DNA of 64,000 nt from Aromatoleum petrolei. GTDB lineage: Bacteria > Pseudomonadota > Gammaproteobacteria > Burkholderiales > Rhodocyclaceae. This document shows positions 55,965 to 64,000 of the stretch, in pieces. How positions within the stretch are numbered: the first letter of the stretch is position 1; the number at the start of each line of letters is the position of its first letter. Made by a program: the position numbers and the translations under genes. Location of the stretch: NCBI RefSeq assembly GCF_017894385.1, contig NZ_CP059560.1:4906501-4970500 (forward strand). Direction: 5' to 3'. The notes beneath the pieces are model-generated. The model had not been told where the DNA came from, searched no databases, and saw only the letters and a program-made list of their open reading frames with translations.

Positions 55965-57701
55965 TTGAGCAAGCTGCAGAGCCGGATTCTCGAGCAACTG
56001 GCCGCTCGCGGCGGCGACTGGTGGCGGACGCTGACCGCGGCCGGCCTGCGGGCGGACCTGCTCGCGGGCCTGCTCGGTGCGCTGCTGGTGTTGCCGCAAG
56101 GGGTGGCATTTGCGCGGCTCGCGGGCCTGCCCCCGGAGTACGGCATCTACACGGCGGTCGTCCCTTGCATCGTCGCGGCGCTGTTCGGTTCCAGCCGCCA
56201 CGTGGTGTCGGGACCGACAAATGCGAATTCGCTTGCGCTTTTCGCGATGCTGTCGCCGTTGGCGATACCAGGGACGCCTGACTATCTGCGCCTCGTGCTC
56301 ACGGCCACCTTCATGGTCGGCGTGATGCAGTTCCTGATCGCGCGTTTCCGCTTCGGTTCGCTCGCAAATTTCATCTCGCCATCGGTGCTCAGCGGTTTCA
56401 TGTCGGGTGCGGCGTGCCTGATTGCCTATCACGCTGCGGTGGATCTTTGGCATCTGGCGTGGCCTGCAGGGCGCTTCGCCTGGATCGAACCCGGAGTCGC
56501 TCTCGTGACTGTCGCGGCAACGGTGGCCGCCTCCCGTTTTCGGCCACGGTGGCCGGCGATGCTGCTGGGACTCGCTGCAGGCCATGCGCTCGCCGAGGGC
56601 TGGCAGTGGCAGAGCGGGCAGGCGGTTGCACGCCTCGGTGCTCTGAAGTCGGCGATTCCGCCGCTCAGCATGCCGGACCTGTCCCCCGCGACGCTTGCAC
56701 AACTGGCCGGCATCGCGCTGTCGCTGACCATCGTTGCGCTCGGTCAGTCGATTTCGATCGCGAAGGCCATGGCCGAGCGCTCCGGTCAGCACATCGACGT
56801 CAACCGCGAGTTTCTCGGACAGGGGCTGTCGAATATCGCAGGCAGTTTCTTCTCCTCCTATCTTTCCTGCGGCTCCCTGAACCGTTCGCTTCCGAACCTG
56901 GAGGCGGGGGCGCAGACGCCGCTTGCGGCGGTCTTCTCGAGCGTGTTGTTGCTGGCGCTTGTCCTGGCGAGTGCGGATCTGCTTGCGGGGATTCCGATGT
57001 CCGCCGTTACGGCCCTGCTGTTGTACGTGGCGTGGACGCTGATCAACGTACGCAGGATCACGGGGATCGTGCGCTTCAGCCGTCAGGAGGCGGTCTGCCT
57101 CGGGGCCACCTGGGTGGCGATGCTCCTGATTCCGATCGAATTCGCGATCCTGATCGGGGTTGGGCTGTCGCTGCTGTTCTACCTGCACCACACGTCGCGG
57201 CCGGTGATGCGCGTGTTGGTGCCGCATGGGCCGGAGCGGCGTTTCACTCCGGTCGAGGAAGTCACCGGTGCGGTGGCGGAGTGCCCGCAATTGAAGCTGG
57301 TGCGCATGGAAGGCGACGTCTATTTTGGCGCCACGCAGCACGTCGGGAACGTGCTCCGGGAGTTCCGCGAGCGTCATCCTGGACAGAAGCACCTGCTGGT
57401 GATGGCCAAGAGCATGAATTTCGTAGATATGGCCGGCGAGCTGCTGTGGTCGCGCGAGTTCCGTCTGCGGGCGGGGACGGGGGGAGGACTGTATTTCCAC
57501 CGCCCCCGACCGCGCGTGGTCGATGCGTGGCGGCGCAGCGGCCTGCATCAGGAGCTTCTCGGAGGGCGGCACATCTTCGCGAGCAAGGCGGACGCGCTCG
57601 CACACATCGTTCCGACCCTCGATCCCGACATTTGCGCGCGGTGCACAGCGCGCATCTTCCTTGAATGCGCCAAGATGCCGGGCGGGGCCGGGCGCGGCTA
57701 G
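55965..57701 (+). CDS. SulP family anion permease with C-terminal STAS domain
   Basis: A 578-residue membrane protein: N-terminal SulP signature region LLGALLVLPQGVAFARLAGLPPEYGIYTA, about ten to twelve helices, SGPTNANSLALF, and a STAS domain from about residue 430 (VYFGATQHVGNVL, LLVMAKSMNFVDMAGELLW). SulP proteins carry sulfate, bicarbonate or other anions; the substrate is not clear. The last 25 residues have an unusual CARC-x7-C cysteine cluster. The start is TTG at 55965 with GGGGTGAGAG upstream; no ATG in frame lies near. Confidence 0.88.
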   Translation: MSKLQSRILEQLAARGGDWWRTLTAAGLRADLLAGLLGALLVLPQGVAFARLAGLPPEYGIYTAVVPCIVAALFGSSRHVVSGPTNANSLALFAMLSPLAIPGTPDYLRLVLTATFMVGVMQFLIARFRFGSLANFISPSVLSGFMSGAACLIAYHAAVDLWHLAWPAGRFAWIEPGVALVTVAATVAASRFRPRWPAMLLGLAAGHALAEGWQWQSGQAVARLGALKSAIPPLSMPDLSPATLAQLAGIALSLTIVALGQSISIAKAMAERSGQHIDVNREFLGQGLSNIAGSFFSSYLSCGSLNRSLPNLEAGAQTPLAAVFSSVLLLALVLASADLLAGIPMSAVTALLLYVAWTLINVRRITGIVRFSRQEAVCLGATWVAMLLIPIEFAILIGVGLSLLFYLHHTSRPVMRVLVPHGPERRFTPVEEVTGAVAECPQLKLVRMEGDVYFGATQHVGNVLREFRERHPGQKHLLVMAKSMNFVDMAGELLWSREFRLRAGTGGGLYFHRPRPRVVDAWRRSGLHQELLGGRHIFASKADALAHIVPTLDPDICARCTARIFLECAKMPGGAGRG

Positions 57702-57853
57702 AATCGCGCAGTACCTGTAAATAGACCTCAAGCTCCAGCGAACCCGACGCCGGTCAGCGCGTCAGAGGATTCTCCTCGCATGAACACCCCCGCCGCCCAC
57801 CACCCGAGACGCGGCATTCTCTGCATGATGTGGCGTTCCCTCTCTTCGCACTG

Positions 57854-58465
57854 CTAGGCCCGATTTCCAAGACGCTCGCGTCGCCAAGTTATGCATCGGT
57901 TGTTGGCCGGCATTTCGATGTCTTCGACGAGCACGAATCCGGCATCTCTTGCCAGTGCGTCGACCGCCTCGATGTCGCGGATGCCGCGCCGGGGGTCGTC
58001 GAGTTTCAGGGCCGCGTCGAATTGCGCGTTGCTCGCACTGGTGAAGCGGCCGCCATAGTTGAACGGACCGTAACAACAGAGCAGCGCACCCGGGGTCATG
58101 AGGGAGGGAAGCAGGGCGAAGAGGCGTTCGACCTCGGGCCAACTCATGATGTGCAGCGTGTTCGCAGTGAACACCGCGTCATGGCGCGGGGGCAGGGCGG
58201 GGGGGGCGTTGACATCCAGTGCGATGGGTGCAGGCGTGTTGGGCAGTCGTGCTTCGTGCAGCCACAGGCGGATTCCGGAAAGGTACTCCGGTCGGTCGGA
58301 CGATTGCCAGATCAGGTGGGGCAGGGCCGCGGCGAAGTGGACGGCGTGCTGGCCGGTTCCGCTGCCGATCTCGAGCACATGGTGGCGGTCTGAGAAGTGG
58401 CGCCGCAGCGCGGCGAGAATCGGTTCGCGGTTGCGCTCGGTGGCGGGGGCGTGAGGCTTGTCCAT
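57854..58465 (-). CDS. DUF938 SAM-dependent methyltransferase
   Basis: A 203-residue protein with N-terminal PATERNREPILAAL, the SAM motif VLEIGSGTGQHAVHFA and the later segments NTLHIMSW and YGPFNYGGRFTSASNAQFDAALK, all typical of the DUF938 family. The substrate is unknown. It follows the DUF482 gene on the minus strand after 35 bases, and the pair may be co-transcribed. Confidence 0.87.
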   Translation of the reverse strand: MDKPHAPATERNREPILAALRRHFSDRHHVLEIGSGTGQHAVHFAAALPHLIWQSSDRPEYLSGIRLWLHEARLPNTPAPIALDVNAPPALPPRHDAVFTANTLHIMSWPEVERLFALLPSLMTPGALLCCYGPFNYGGRFTSASNAQFDAALKLDDPRRGIRDIEAVDALARDAGFVLVEDIEMPANNRCITWRRERLGNRA

Positions 58466-58500
58466 CGTGGCGGAGGTCCATGCAGGTGAGGCGGGCGGTG

Positions 58501-59661
58501 TCAGCGAACGCCGGCATCCGGTTTGCGAAACGGTAGATGGTTCCTCGCGTCGTCCTGCCAGGCGGCAACGTCGAGCTTCTGGCGTTGGAGATGAGGCGCA
58601 ATCACGCGTCGCATTTGCGGATTCGCGATCCAGTGCGCGGAGCGGACGATCTGTGGCGTGAACCCGCGGGCAAGCTTGTGCTCGCCGCCCGCGCCCGGTT
58701 CGAAGCGTGTGAGGCCGTGGCTCAGGCAGTAGTCGATGCCGCGATAGAAGCACAGCTCGAAGTGCAGGCTGTCGACGTGGCGGCTGGCGCCCCAGTAGCG
58801 CCCGAACAGCGTGTCATGGCTGCGGAAGCACAGTGACAGCGCGACCGTCTCGTCTCCGTCATGGGCTGTGAACAACACCATCCGGTCACCCAGCGTCGTC
58901 GCGAGTTCGGCGAAACATTCGGGGCTGAAGGCGGCGAAATTACCGAAGCGGTCGAAGGTCGACTTGTACAGGCGGTGCAATCCGGGCCACTCGTGTCCGC
59001 CGACCTCGTCGCCATGCCGGACGTCGATGCGCAGGCCTGATCCGGCCGCGCGTCGCCGCTCGGCGCGCACTTTCCGCCGTTTCTCGGCCGAGAACGACTG
59101 CAGGAAACCGTCGAAATCGCCGAAGCCGGCGTCGGACCAGTGGTATTGCACGTCGTGGCTCACGAGCAGACCGCTGGCCGCGACGGCGTCTATGTCGGCG
59201 GTCGTGGCCAGCGCGACGTGCCAGGTCGAAAAGCCGTTCTCGGCGCAGATGCCCTGAGCGGCGGCGATCAATGCGTCGCGCACCACTGAGCGGTCAACGA
59301 CCCGCGGCGCGATCAGCAGACGCGGCCCCGCGACAGGCGTGTAGGGCAGGCCGGAGATCAGGCGCGGGTAATAGCGGTGCCCGAAGCGATCCCATACGGG
59401 TTTCCAGCTCCAGTCGTAGATGAAGTCGCCGTGCGAGTGACCCTTGAGATAAAGGGGGAGTATGCCGACGATCGCGCCGTCTTCGCTCGCCACGAGGTGC
59501 AGCGGCTGCCAGCCGGCATCGGGCGCGGCCACGCCCCGTTCCTCGACGATGCGGAGGAAGTCGCCGTTCAAGAAGGGGTGCCCCGGTTCGCACAGGGCGC
59601 TCCAGTCTTCGCGCGGGATGTCGCCGGCACCGTGGGCGATGCGGATCGTCAGCTTGTTCAT
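58501..59661 (-). CDS. DUF482/GNAT (FemAB-like) acyltransferase family protein
   Basis: A 386-residue protein of the COG3146/DUF482 family: MNKLTIRIAHGAGDIPREDWSAL at the start, HPFLNGDFLRIVEERG, HGDFIYDWSWKPVWDRFG and, near the end, FEPGAGGEHKLARGFTPQIVRSAHWI. The fold has two GNAT-like halves. Family function is not known; a peptidoglycan role has been proposed by annotation pipelines. Start ATG 59661 is preferred over a longer open frame that runs antisense to comB. Confidence 0.85.
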   Translation of the reverse strand: MNKLTIRIAHGAGDIPREDWSALCEPGHPFLNGDFLRIVEERGVAAPDAGWQPLHLVASEDGAIVGILPLYLKGHSHGDFIYDWSWKPVWDRFGHRYYPRLISGLPYTPVAGPRLLIAPRVVDRSVVRDALIAAAQGICAENGFSTWHVALATTADIDAVAASGLLVSHDVQYHWSDAGFGDFDGFLQSFSAEKRRKVRAERRRAAGSGLRIDVRHGDEVGGHEWPGLHRLYKSTFDRFGNFAAFSPECFAELATTLGDRMVLFTAHDGDETVALSLCFRSHDTLFGRYWGASRHVDSLHFELCFYRGIDYCLSHGLTRFEPGAGGEHKLARGFTPQIVRSAHWIANPQMRRVIAPHLQRQKLDVAAWQDDARNHLPFRKPDAGVR

Positions 59662-59826
59662 GCGTGAGGCAAGGGGGAATGCGAACGGGCCTGTTGGACA
59701 AGTGTGCAGGAAATCGTTCCGGCGGTTGCGCATTTTCGAGCATACGGCGTCGGATGCCGTAGCGGCGCGGCTTCGTGCCGCGGCCCGGATGTGTCGTGTC
59801 GTGCCCCCTTGTCGTATGATCGAACG

Positions 59827-60531
59827 ATGCAGATCTTCCGCGTCGCCCTGAATCGCCTCGTGCAGGAATCGCACGACTTCGACGCCGTCGTTGCGATCGA
59901 CGTGCTGCGGTCGTTCTCCACCGCCGCCTATGCCTTTGCTGCCGGTGCGTCCGAGATTCATCCGGTCGGAACCGCCGCCGAGGCGGAGCTGTTGCTGGAT
60001 CTGTTGCCCGATGCACTGACAGTGGGGGCCTTGCCCGGCGGGCGTCCGATGCCGGGATTCGACCTCGGGAACTCGCCTGCACGCGTGCGGGAGCTGAACC
60101 TCCGCGGCCGGCCGGTGATCCTGTCGACCGCGGCGGGGGTTCAGGCGCTGCTGCGCTTTCGCAGTGCGCCGCGGCTGTTTGCAGCCAGCCTCGTGTGTGC
60201 CGGCGCGACCCTGCGCGCGTTGCGCGCGGCCGCGCCGAAGCGGGTCGCGCTGATCACGACGGGTGAATGGATCGATCGCGATGGGGACGAGGACATCGCC
60301 TGCGCGGACTACCTCGCGGCCGGTCTGCAGGGCGAGCGCATCGACGGTGATGCGCTGGCGCGCCGGGTACGCGATTCCGATTTCGGTCGGCGCTTCATTG
60401 CGGGAAACGATCCGGCGCTGCCGCTCGCCGACCTCGACCTGTGTGCTCAGGTCGATCGATTCGATTTCGCGATGCCGGTGACGCGGGGGCACCACGGACT
60501 GGTGATGCGAGTCGCCCCCGAGCGTCGCTGA
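59827..60531 (+). CDS. 2-phosphosulfolactate phosphatase family protein (ComB-like)
   Basis: A 234-residue protein matching ComB: FDAVVAIDVLRSFSTAAYAFAAGA, GALPGGRPMPGFDLGNSPAR, RPVILSTAAGVQAL and DEDIACADYLAA. In methanogens ComB makes sulfolactate for coenzyme M. No ComA, ComC or other sulfonate genes lie nearby, so in this bacterium it probably hydrolyses another phosphate ester. Single gene, divergent from the DUF482 gene. Confidence 0.82.
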   Translation: MQIFRVALNRLVQESHDFDAVVAIDVLRSFSTAAYAFAAGASEIHPVGTAAEAELLLDLLPDALTVGALPGGRPMPGFDLGNSPARVRELNLRGRPVILSTAAGVQALLRFRSAPRLFAASLVCAGATLRALRAAAPKRVALITTGEWIDRDGDEDIACADYLAAGLQGERIDGDALARRVRDSDFGRRFIAGNDPALPLADLDLCAQVDRFDFAMPVTRGHHGLVMRVAPERR

Positions 60532-60585
60532 TCGTGTGCTGCGGGGGGACGAACGCGATTCGCCGGCGAACCGCGGGTGCCGGCA

Positions 60586-60789
60586 CTATGATCCGCGCTT
60601 GCGCCGCACGGTGACGCTCTCACCGGCTATCCCCCAGTTGTCCGTGTCGACCTCGTCGATGACCACCACCGTGGTCTGCGGGTTCTTGCCGAGGACGTAC
60701 TGTAGCAGGCGCGTGACGCCGCTGATCAGTTCGGCCTTCTGCTCGGGCGTGGCGCCCTCGCGGGTGATCTTGATGTTTACGTAGGGCAT
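60586..60789 (-). CDS. 4-oxalocrotonate tautomerase family protein
   Basis: A 67-residue tautomerase subunit. The catalytic base is the N-terminal proline exposed after Met removal (MPYVNIKITREGATPEQK). Family enzymes are small hexamers that ketonise 2-hydroxymuconate or similar dienols in aromatic degradation. No meta-cleavage genes are adjacent, so the substrate is open. AGGAAG lies ahead of the ATG. Confidence 0.92.
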   Translation of the reverse strand: MPYVNIKITREGATPEQKAELISGVTRLLQYVLGKNPQTTVVVIDEVDTDNWGIAGESVTVRRKRGS

Positions 60790-60825
60790 GTGCGTCTTCC
60801 TGCTGGGTGTGAATCACTATGGAAC

Positions 60826-60855
60826 AATATCGGTCGCAGGTTAGCGTCGAGTCAA
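60826..60855 (-). promoter_or_regulatory. Candidate sigma-70 promoter of the tautomerase gene
   Basis: On the minus strand TTGACT (60855-60850) and GATATT (60831-60826) are separated by 18 bp, giving a leader of about 30 bases before the tautomerase start. Confidence 0.6.
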
Positions 60856-61031
60856 CATCACGTAAAATGAATTAATTGGATGTGACATATCTCGGTTTGG
60901 GATTGTTGCGCTGACCTCCTGCGTTTTGTCGTCGGACGCTCAGGGGCGATCCGCGCAAGATCGATTGTCGGGGTATCGCCGAGTGCCCGAGCCATGAGAC
61001 CCTCCATTCTTTCCTGCCTGGATCACATTAA

Positions 61032-63074
61032 TTGGAAGAGAACTTCTTCATCGACCCGGAAGCCGTCGTGCCCGCAGAGGACGATGCCGAGAACGACGAT
61101 GCGCTGCTCGACGTCGCGCGAGAACTCCATCTGTGGCTGCAGAGCTTCAACGCGCGCCTGGTGCACAACGAGGGCGCAGTCGCGATCGAGGTCGCCGGCG
61201 AAGTGGAGGCCGGTGGCCAGCGCTACCCCTACCGCCTGGTGCCCGAGCGCTGCGTGCTGGCGCGAGTGCCCAAGTGGCGCAAGCTGCCTGAGGAGAAGCA
61301 TCTCGCGTTGGTGCGCGAGCGGCTCCACATGGCCTCGGTGGCGGAGTTCGAGGCTGACGTGCGCGCGTTCGTCACCGGCGTGCTGCAGCGGGCGCAGGCC
61401 GAAGGGCTGGACGGTGCGCGATTCCTGCGCGCGCTGGAGACCGGCAAGGAACTGGCGAGCCGACGTTTTCGCATCGTCGAGGACCGCCTCGCCGAAGCGG
61501 CCGTGCGTCGCCGTGCGGAGACAGTGGCCGAGGCCGCGCGCGACACGGTCAAGCTGACGCGCTATCCGGAGTCCTTCGAGACGGCGTTCATGATGCGGCG
61601 ACGCTTCGTCGCAATCCTCGGGCCGACCAATTCGGGCAAGACCCACCAGGCGATGGAGGCGCTGGCGAAGGCCGCGACCGGCGTGTATCTCGCGCCGCTG
61701 CGCCTCCTGGCGTTGGAGAATTACGAGCGCCTGGCCGACCGCGGTGTCGCGGTGAGCCTCGTTACCGGCGAGGAGCGGCGCATCACGCCCGGTGCGACCC
61801 ACGTCGCGAGCACCATCGAGATGCTCGACACCTCGCGTCCTGTCGAGGTCGCGGTGATCGACGAGATACAGATGCTGGAAGACCTCGATCGCGGCTCTGC
61901 GTGGACCGCGGCGGTATGTGGCGCGGCGGCGAAGACGGTGTTCCTGCTCGGCGCGCTGTCGGCCCGCCCGGCGGTGGAGGCGCTCGCCGAGCGCCTCGGC
62001 TGCGAGCTGGAGGTACGCACGCTGGAGCGCAAATCGCCGCTGGAGATGGCGCCGCGTCCGGTCGGCAGCATCGGGCAGCTGCGTCGAGGCGACGCGGTGA
62101 TTGCGTTCTCGCGCCGCGACGTGCTGAATTGGGCTACCAACATCGCGGAGGCCGGTTTCCGCGTTGCCACGATTTACGGCAATCTCTCGCCGGAGGTGCG
62201 TCGCGCGCAGGCGCAGCGCTTCCGTGACGGCGAGGCCGACATCGTCGTTGCGACCGACGCGATCGGCATGGGACTCAACCTGCCGGTGGCGCGAGTGGTG
62301 TTTTCCACGGCGAAGAAGTTCGACGGCATCTCGGAGGACATCCTGCCGCCCTGGCTCACGCACCAGATTGCCGGGCGGGCAGGGCGCTTCGGTCTGCACG
62401 AGGCGGGCCTCGTCGCCGGTTTCGACGAGCACACGCACCGTATCGTCGGCCGGCTGATGCGCACCGGGGCCGATCCGCTGTCGAGCCGCGGTTTTTATGT
62501 AACGCCCTCGCTGCATCACCTGAGGAGCATTTCGGCTGCAACCGGCGAGCGTGCGCTGGCGCGCCTGCTCGAACTCTTCTCGCGCAACATCGACCTCACC
62601 GACGATTTTTTCCTGCCCGGCGACCTGACCGAGCAGATCGAACGTGCGCGCTGGCTCGATACCCTGCCCTTGTCGCTTGAGCATCGTTTCACGCTGTCGC
62701 TGGTGCCGGTATCGACACGCGTGGAGTCTCTGAACCAGGCTTGGCAGGAATGGGCGCGTGCGCTGTCGAAGGAGCGCACCTCGCACCTGTCGATCGAACC
62801 GGTGGGGGGCGGTCGCTACGCGCTGCAGGCCGCCGAGGATGCGTGCAAGAAGTATTCTGCCTATGCGTGGCTAGGCTATCGGCTACCTGAACATTACCCG
62901 GATGCCGAAGTCGCCGTCGCGCTTGCTCGCAGCATGTCGGAGACCGTCGACGAGATGCTTGCGCGCCAGCACGGACGACGGCGGGATTCCGCGTCCCGGG
63001 GCAAGGGGCGCGGCAAGGCGCGCAGGGATGACGGTCGCCGGCGTCCGTCTGCCGATCGCGGCAAGGGCAGGTGA
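61032..63074 (+). CDS. Suv3-like superfamily 2 RNA helicase
   Basis: A 680-residue helicase matching the Suv3 group rather than ordinary DEAD-box proteins: Walker A GPTNSGKT (about 197-204), motif II DEIQ (277-280) and motif VI QIAGRAGRFG, plus ATDAIGMGLNLPV. The C-terminal tail is very basic (SRGKGRGKARRDDGRRR), suited to RNA binding. Suv3 proteins unwind RNA for degradation, chiefly in mitochondria and alphaproteobacteria. An in-frame TAA directly precedes the TTG at 61032, so that is the earliest start; GTG at 61068, with GGAAG ahead, is a good alternative. Confidence 0.87.
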   Translation: MEENFFIDPEAVVPAEDDAENDDALLDVARELHLWLQSFNARLVHNEGAVAIEVAGEVEAGGQRYPYRLVPERCVLARVPKWRKLPEEKHLALVRERLHMASVAEFEADVRAFVTGVLQRAQAEGLDGARFLRALETGKELASRRFRIVEDRLAEAAVRRRAETVAEAARDTVKLTRYPESFETAFMMRRRFVAILGPTNSGKTHQAMEALAKAATGVYLAPLRLLALENYERLADRGVAVSLVTGEERRITPGATHVASTIEMLDTSRPVEVAVIDEIQMLEDLDRGSAWTAAVCGAAAKTVFLLGALSARPAVEALAERLGCELEVRTLERKSPLEMAPRPVGSIGQLRRGDAVIAFSRRDVLNWATNIAEAGFRVATIYGNLSPEVRRAQAQRFRDGEADIVVATDAIGMGLNLPVARVVFSTAKKFDGISEDILPPWLTHQIAGRAGRFGLHEAGLVAGFDEHTHRIVGRLMRTGADPLSSRGFYVTPSLHHLRSISAATGERALARLLELFSRNIDLTDDFFLPGDLTEQIERARWLDTLPLSLEHRFTLSLVPVSTRVESLNQAWQEWARALSKERTSHLSIEPVGGGRYALQAAEDACKKYSAYAWLGYRLPEHYPDAEVAVALARSMSETVDEMLARQHGRRRDSASRGKGRGKARRDDGRRRPSADRGKGR

Positions 63075-63096
63075 TCGGCCGGCTTCGGGATGCTTG

Positions 63097-64000
63097 TCAA
63101 GCGGCGGACGCGGTCCCCGCGTTCCGCTCCTCGAGCAGCTTCACGATGCCGAACAGCACGCGGTTGACCGGGGTAGGAACCCCAAGGGCCCGCCCGCGCC
63201 GCAGCACGTAGCCGTTCAAATGGTCGATCTCGCTGCGCTTGCCGCGCCTGAGATCCTGCGCCGTGGACGAAAACTGCGCTGGCATCGTCTGCGCGATCTT
63301 CTGCACCGCGTCCCAGCAATCGCCTGGAACGGTGATGCCTTCAGCCCACGCTAGATCGAGACATTCCTGCACCGCGTCGCGCATGATGTCCTCGATCGAT
63401 TCCCCCGCAACGAGCCGGCCGTAGGGTAGTTGCGTAATCGCCGACAGGGCGTTGTACGCGCAGTTGAGGATCAGCTTGGCCCACAGTGCGCCGACGACGT
63501 TGTCCGAGACATCGACGGGCACGCCGGCGGCACCGAACATTTCGACAAGGCGCGCGGAGGCGTCGGACGGCGCGATCACGAGCTCCCCGCGGCCGTGGTG
63601 CTTCACATGGCCCGGGCCGGCCATTTCCGTCGCAACATAGACGACGGCGGCGCCAACCTGGCGGCCGAGCAGTGCCTGCAGCCGTTCAGCATTGTCTACA
63701 CCGTTCTGCAGGCTGAGCACGATCGCCTCGGGCGATAGATGGAGAGCCATTTCCGCCGCGGCGTCCGCCGTGTCGGTCGACTTCACGCAGCACAGCACGA
63801 GCTGCGCGTTCCGAACGGCTTCGGCGCTGGTACTTGCCTTCACCGGGATGCGTTCCTGAAACTCGTGCGTGTCGAGGAGGAGTCCATCGCGCGTCACGGC
63901 TTCGACGTGCATCGGACGACCGATCAAGACGACCTCGTGACCGGCGCGCGCGAGCATGCCGCCGTAGTAGCAGCCGACTGCGCCGGCTCCCATCACTGCA
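63097..64000 (-). CDS. 2-dehydropantoate 2-reductase family protein (start lies beyond the window)
   Basis: About 300 residues of a ketopantoate reductase-like protein: the NADP motif MGAGAVGCYYGGMLARAGHEV is at the window edge, so only a few N-terminal residues are missing. Further features are SLQNGVDN, the KLILNCAYNALSAIT helix with the catalytic Lys, and the conserved C-terminal HLNGYVLRRGRALGVPTPVN. The ApbA/PanE family makes pantoate for CoA, but many paralogs act on other 2-ketoacids, so the symbol is withheld. Confidence 0.9.
   Translation of the reverse strand, partial: AVMGAGAVGCYYGGMLARAGHEVVLIGRPMHVEAVTRDGLLLDTHEFQERIPVKASTSAEAVRNAQLVLCCVKSTDTADAAAEMALHLSPEAIVLSLQNGVDNAERLQALLGRQVGAAVVYVATEMAGPGHVKHHGRGELVIAPSDASARLVEMFGAAGVPVDVSDNVVGALWAKLILNCAYNALSAITQLPYGRLVAGESIEDIMRDAVQECLDLAWAEGITVPGDCWDAVQKIAQTMPAQFSSTAQDLRRGKRSEIDHLNGYVLRRGRALGVPTPVNRVLFGIVKLLEERNAGTASAA

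Noticed and set aside
57780..57857. A 25-codon frame starting MNTPAAHHPRRG after a GAGGA-like box
   Set aside because: It overlaps the end of the DUF938 gene, has no likeness to known peptides, and the apparent ribosome-binding box is part of a small local palindrome. Not enough to call a gene.
60871..61036. Exact 10-bp direct repeat ATTAATTGGA at 60871-60880 and 61027-61036
   Set aside because: Only two short copies in an AT-richer spacer, one overlapping the helicase start; no duplication of flanks or other sign of a mobile element.

Overview
The window reads as a stretch of chromosome from a betaproteobacterium of the Rhodocyclales type (Azoarcus, Aromatoleum or Thauera-like). This rests on very high GC, dense short-spaced operons, and a gene set typical of that group: an RpfE-type protein beside recJ, a DUF2863 protein, the ppsR/ppsA pair, a pyrG-kdsA-eno-ftsB block, a Suv3-like helicase and a PCuAC copper cluster. 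The genus is an inference. I see no rRNA, tRNA, CRISPR array, insertion sequence, phage gene or integrase. The window starts in the last codons of one gene and ends inside a 2-dehydropantoate 2-reductase gene.

Layout. 1-9.9 kb: end of a lipid-transport operon (lipoprotein), a MarR regulator, rpfE-like/recJ, a HiPIP gene whose Tat signal is out of frame, a universal stress protein, lactate permease, lolC-lolD and a DUF2062 protein. 10-19 kb: comEC, an alpha/beta hydrolase, DUF599, msrB, DUF2863, and divergent ppsR and ppsA. 19-24 kb: a small FMN-type oxidoreductase, fadH, then an envelope operon (M23 peptidase, coiled-coil membrane protein, bactofilin). 24-29 kb: a five-gene minus-strand operon for lipid-carrier glycan transfer (two PAP2 phosphatases, an LPG-synthase-like membrane protein, an ArnC-like and an ArnT-like glycosyltransferase). 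29-38 kb: purL, then a copper cluster (DUF2946, PCuAC, TonB receptor, BNR-repeat protein with CxCC, thioredoxin-like protein). 38-42 kb: ETF-ubiquinone oxidoreductase, thioesterase, isochorismatase-like hydrolase and a pyruvyl-transferase-like protein. 42-46.6 kb: pyrG, kdsA, eno, ftsB. 46.6-51 kb: a CBS protein, NlpC/P60 lipoprotein, MliC-like inhibitor, SIMPL protein and an RTX metalloprotease. 51-55.8 kb: HDOD protein, RES/Xre toxin-antitoxin pair, DHH phosphoesterase, PLP aminotransferase and a divergent MarR regulator. 56-64 kb: SulP permease, DUF938 methyltransferase, DUF482 protein, comB-like phosphatase, tautomerase, Suv3-like helicase and panE-like reductase.

The observations I rate highest are: (1) a nearly identical palindromic operator upstream of fadH and in the etf-QO/thioesterase intergenic region, suggesting a local fatty-acid-oxidation regulon; (2) a one-base frame break between the Tat signal and the body of the HiPIP gene; (3) the overlapping copper-acquisition operon with an unusual Cys-rich BNR protein; (4) the glycolipid operon framed by two PAP2 phosphatases; and (5) a palindrome between a PLP aminotransferase gene and a divergent MarR gene.
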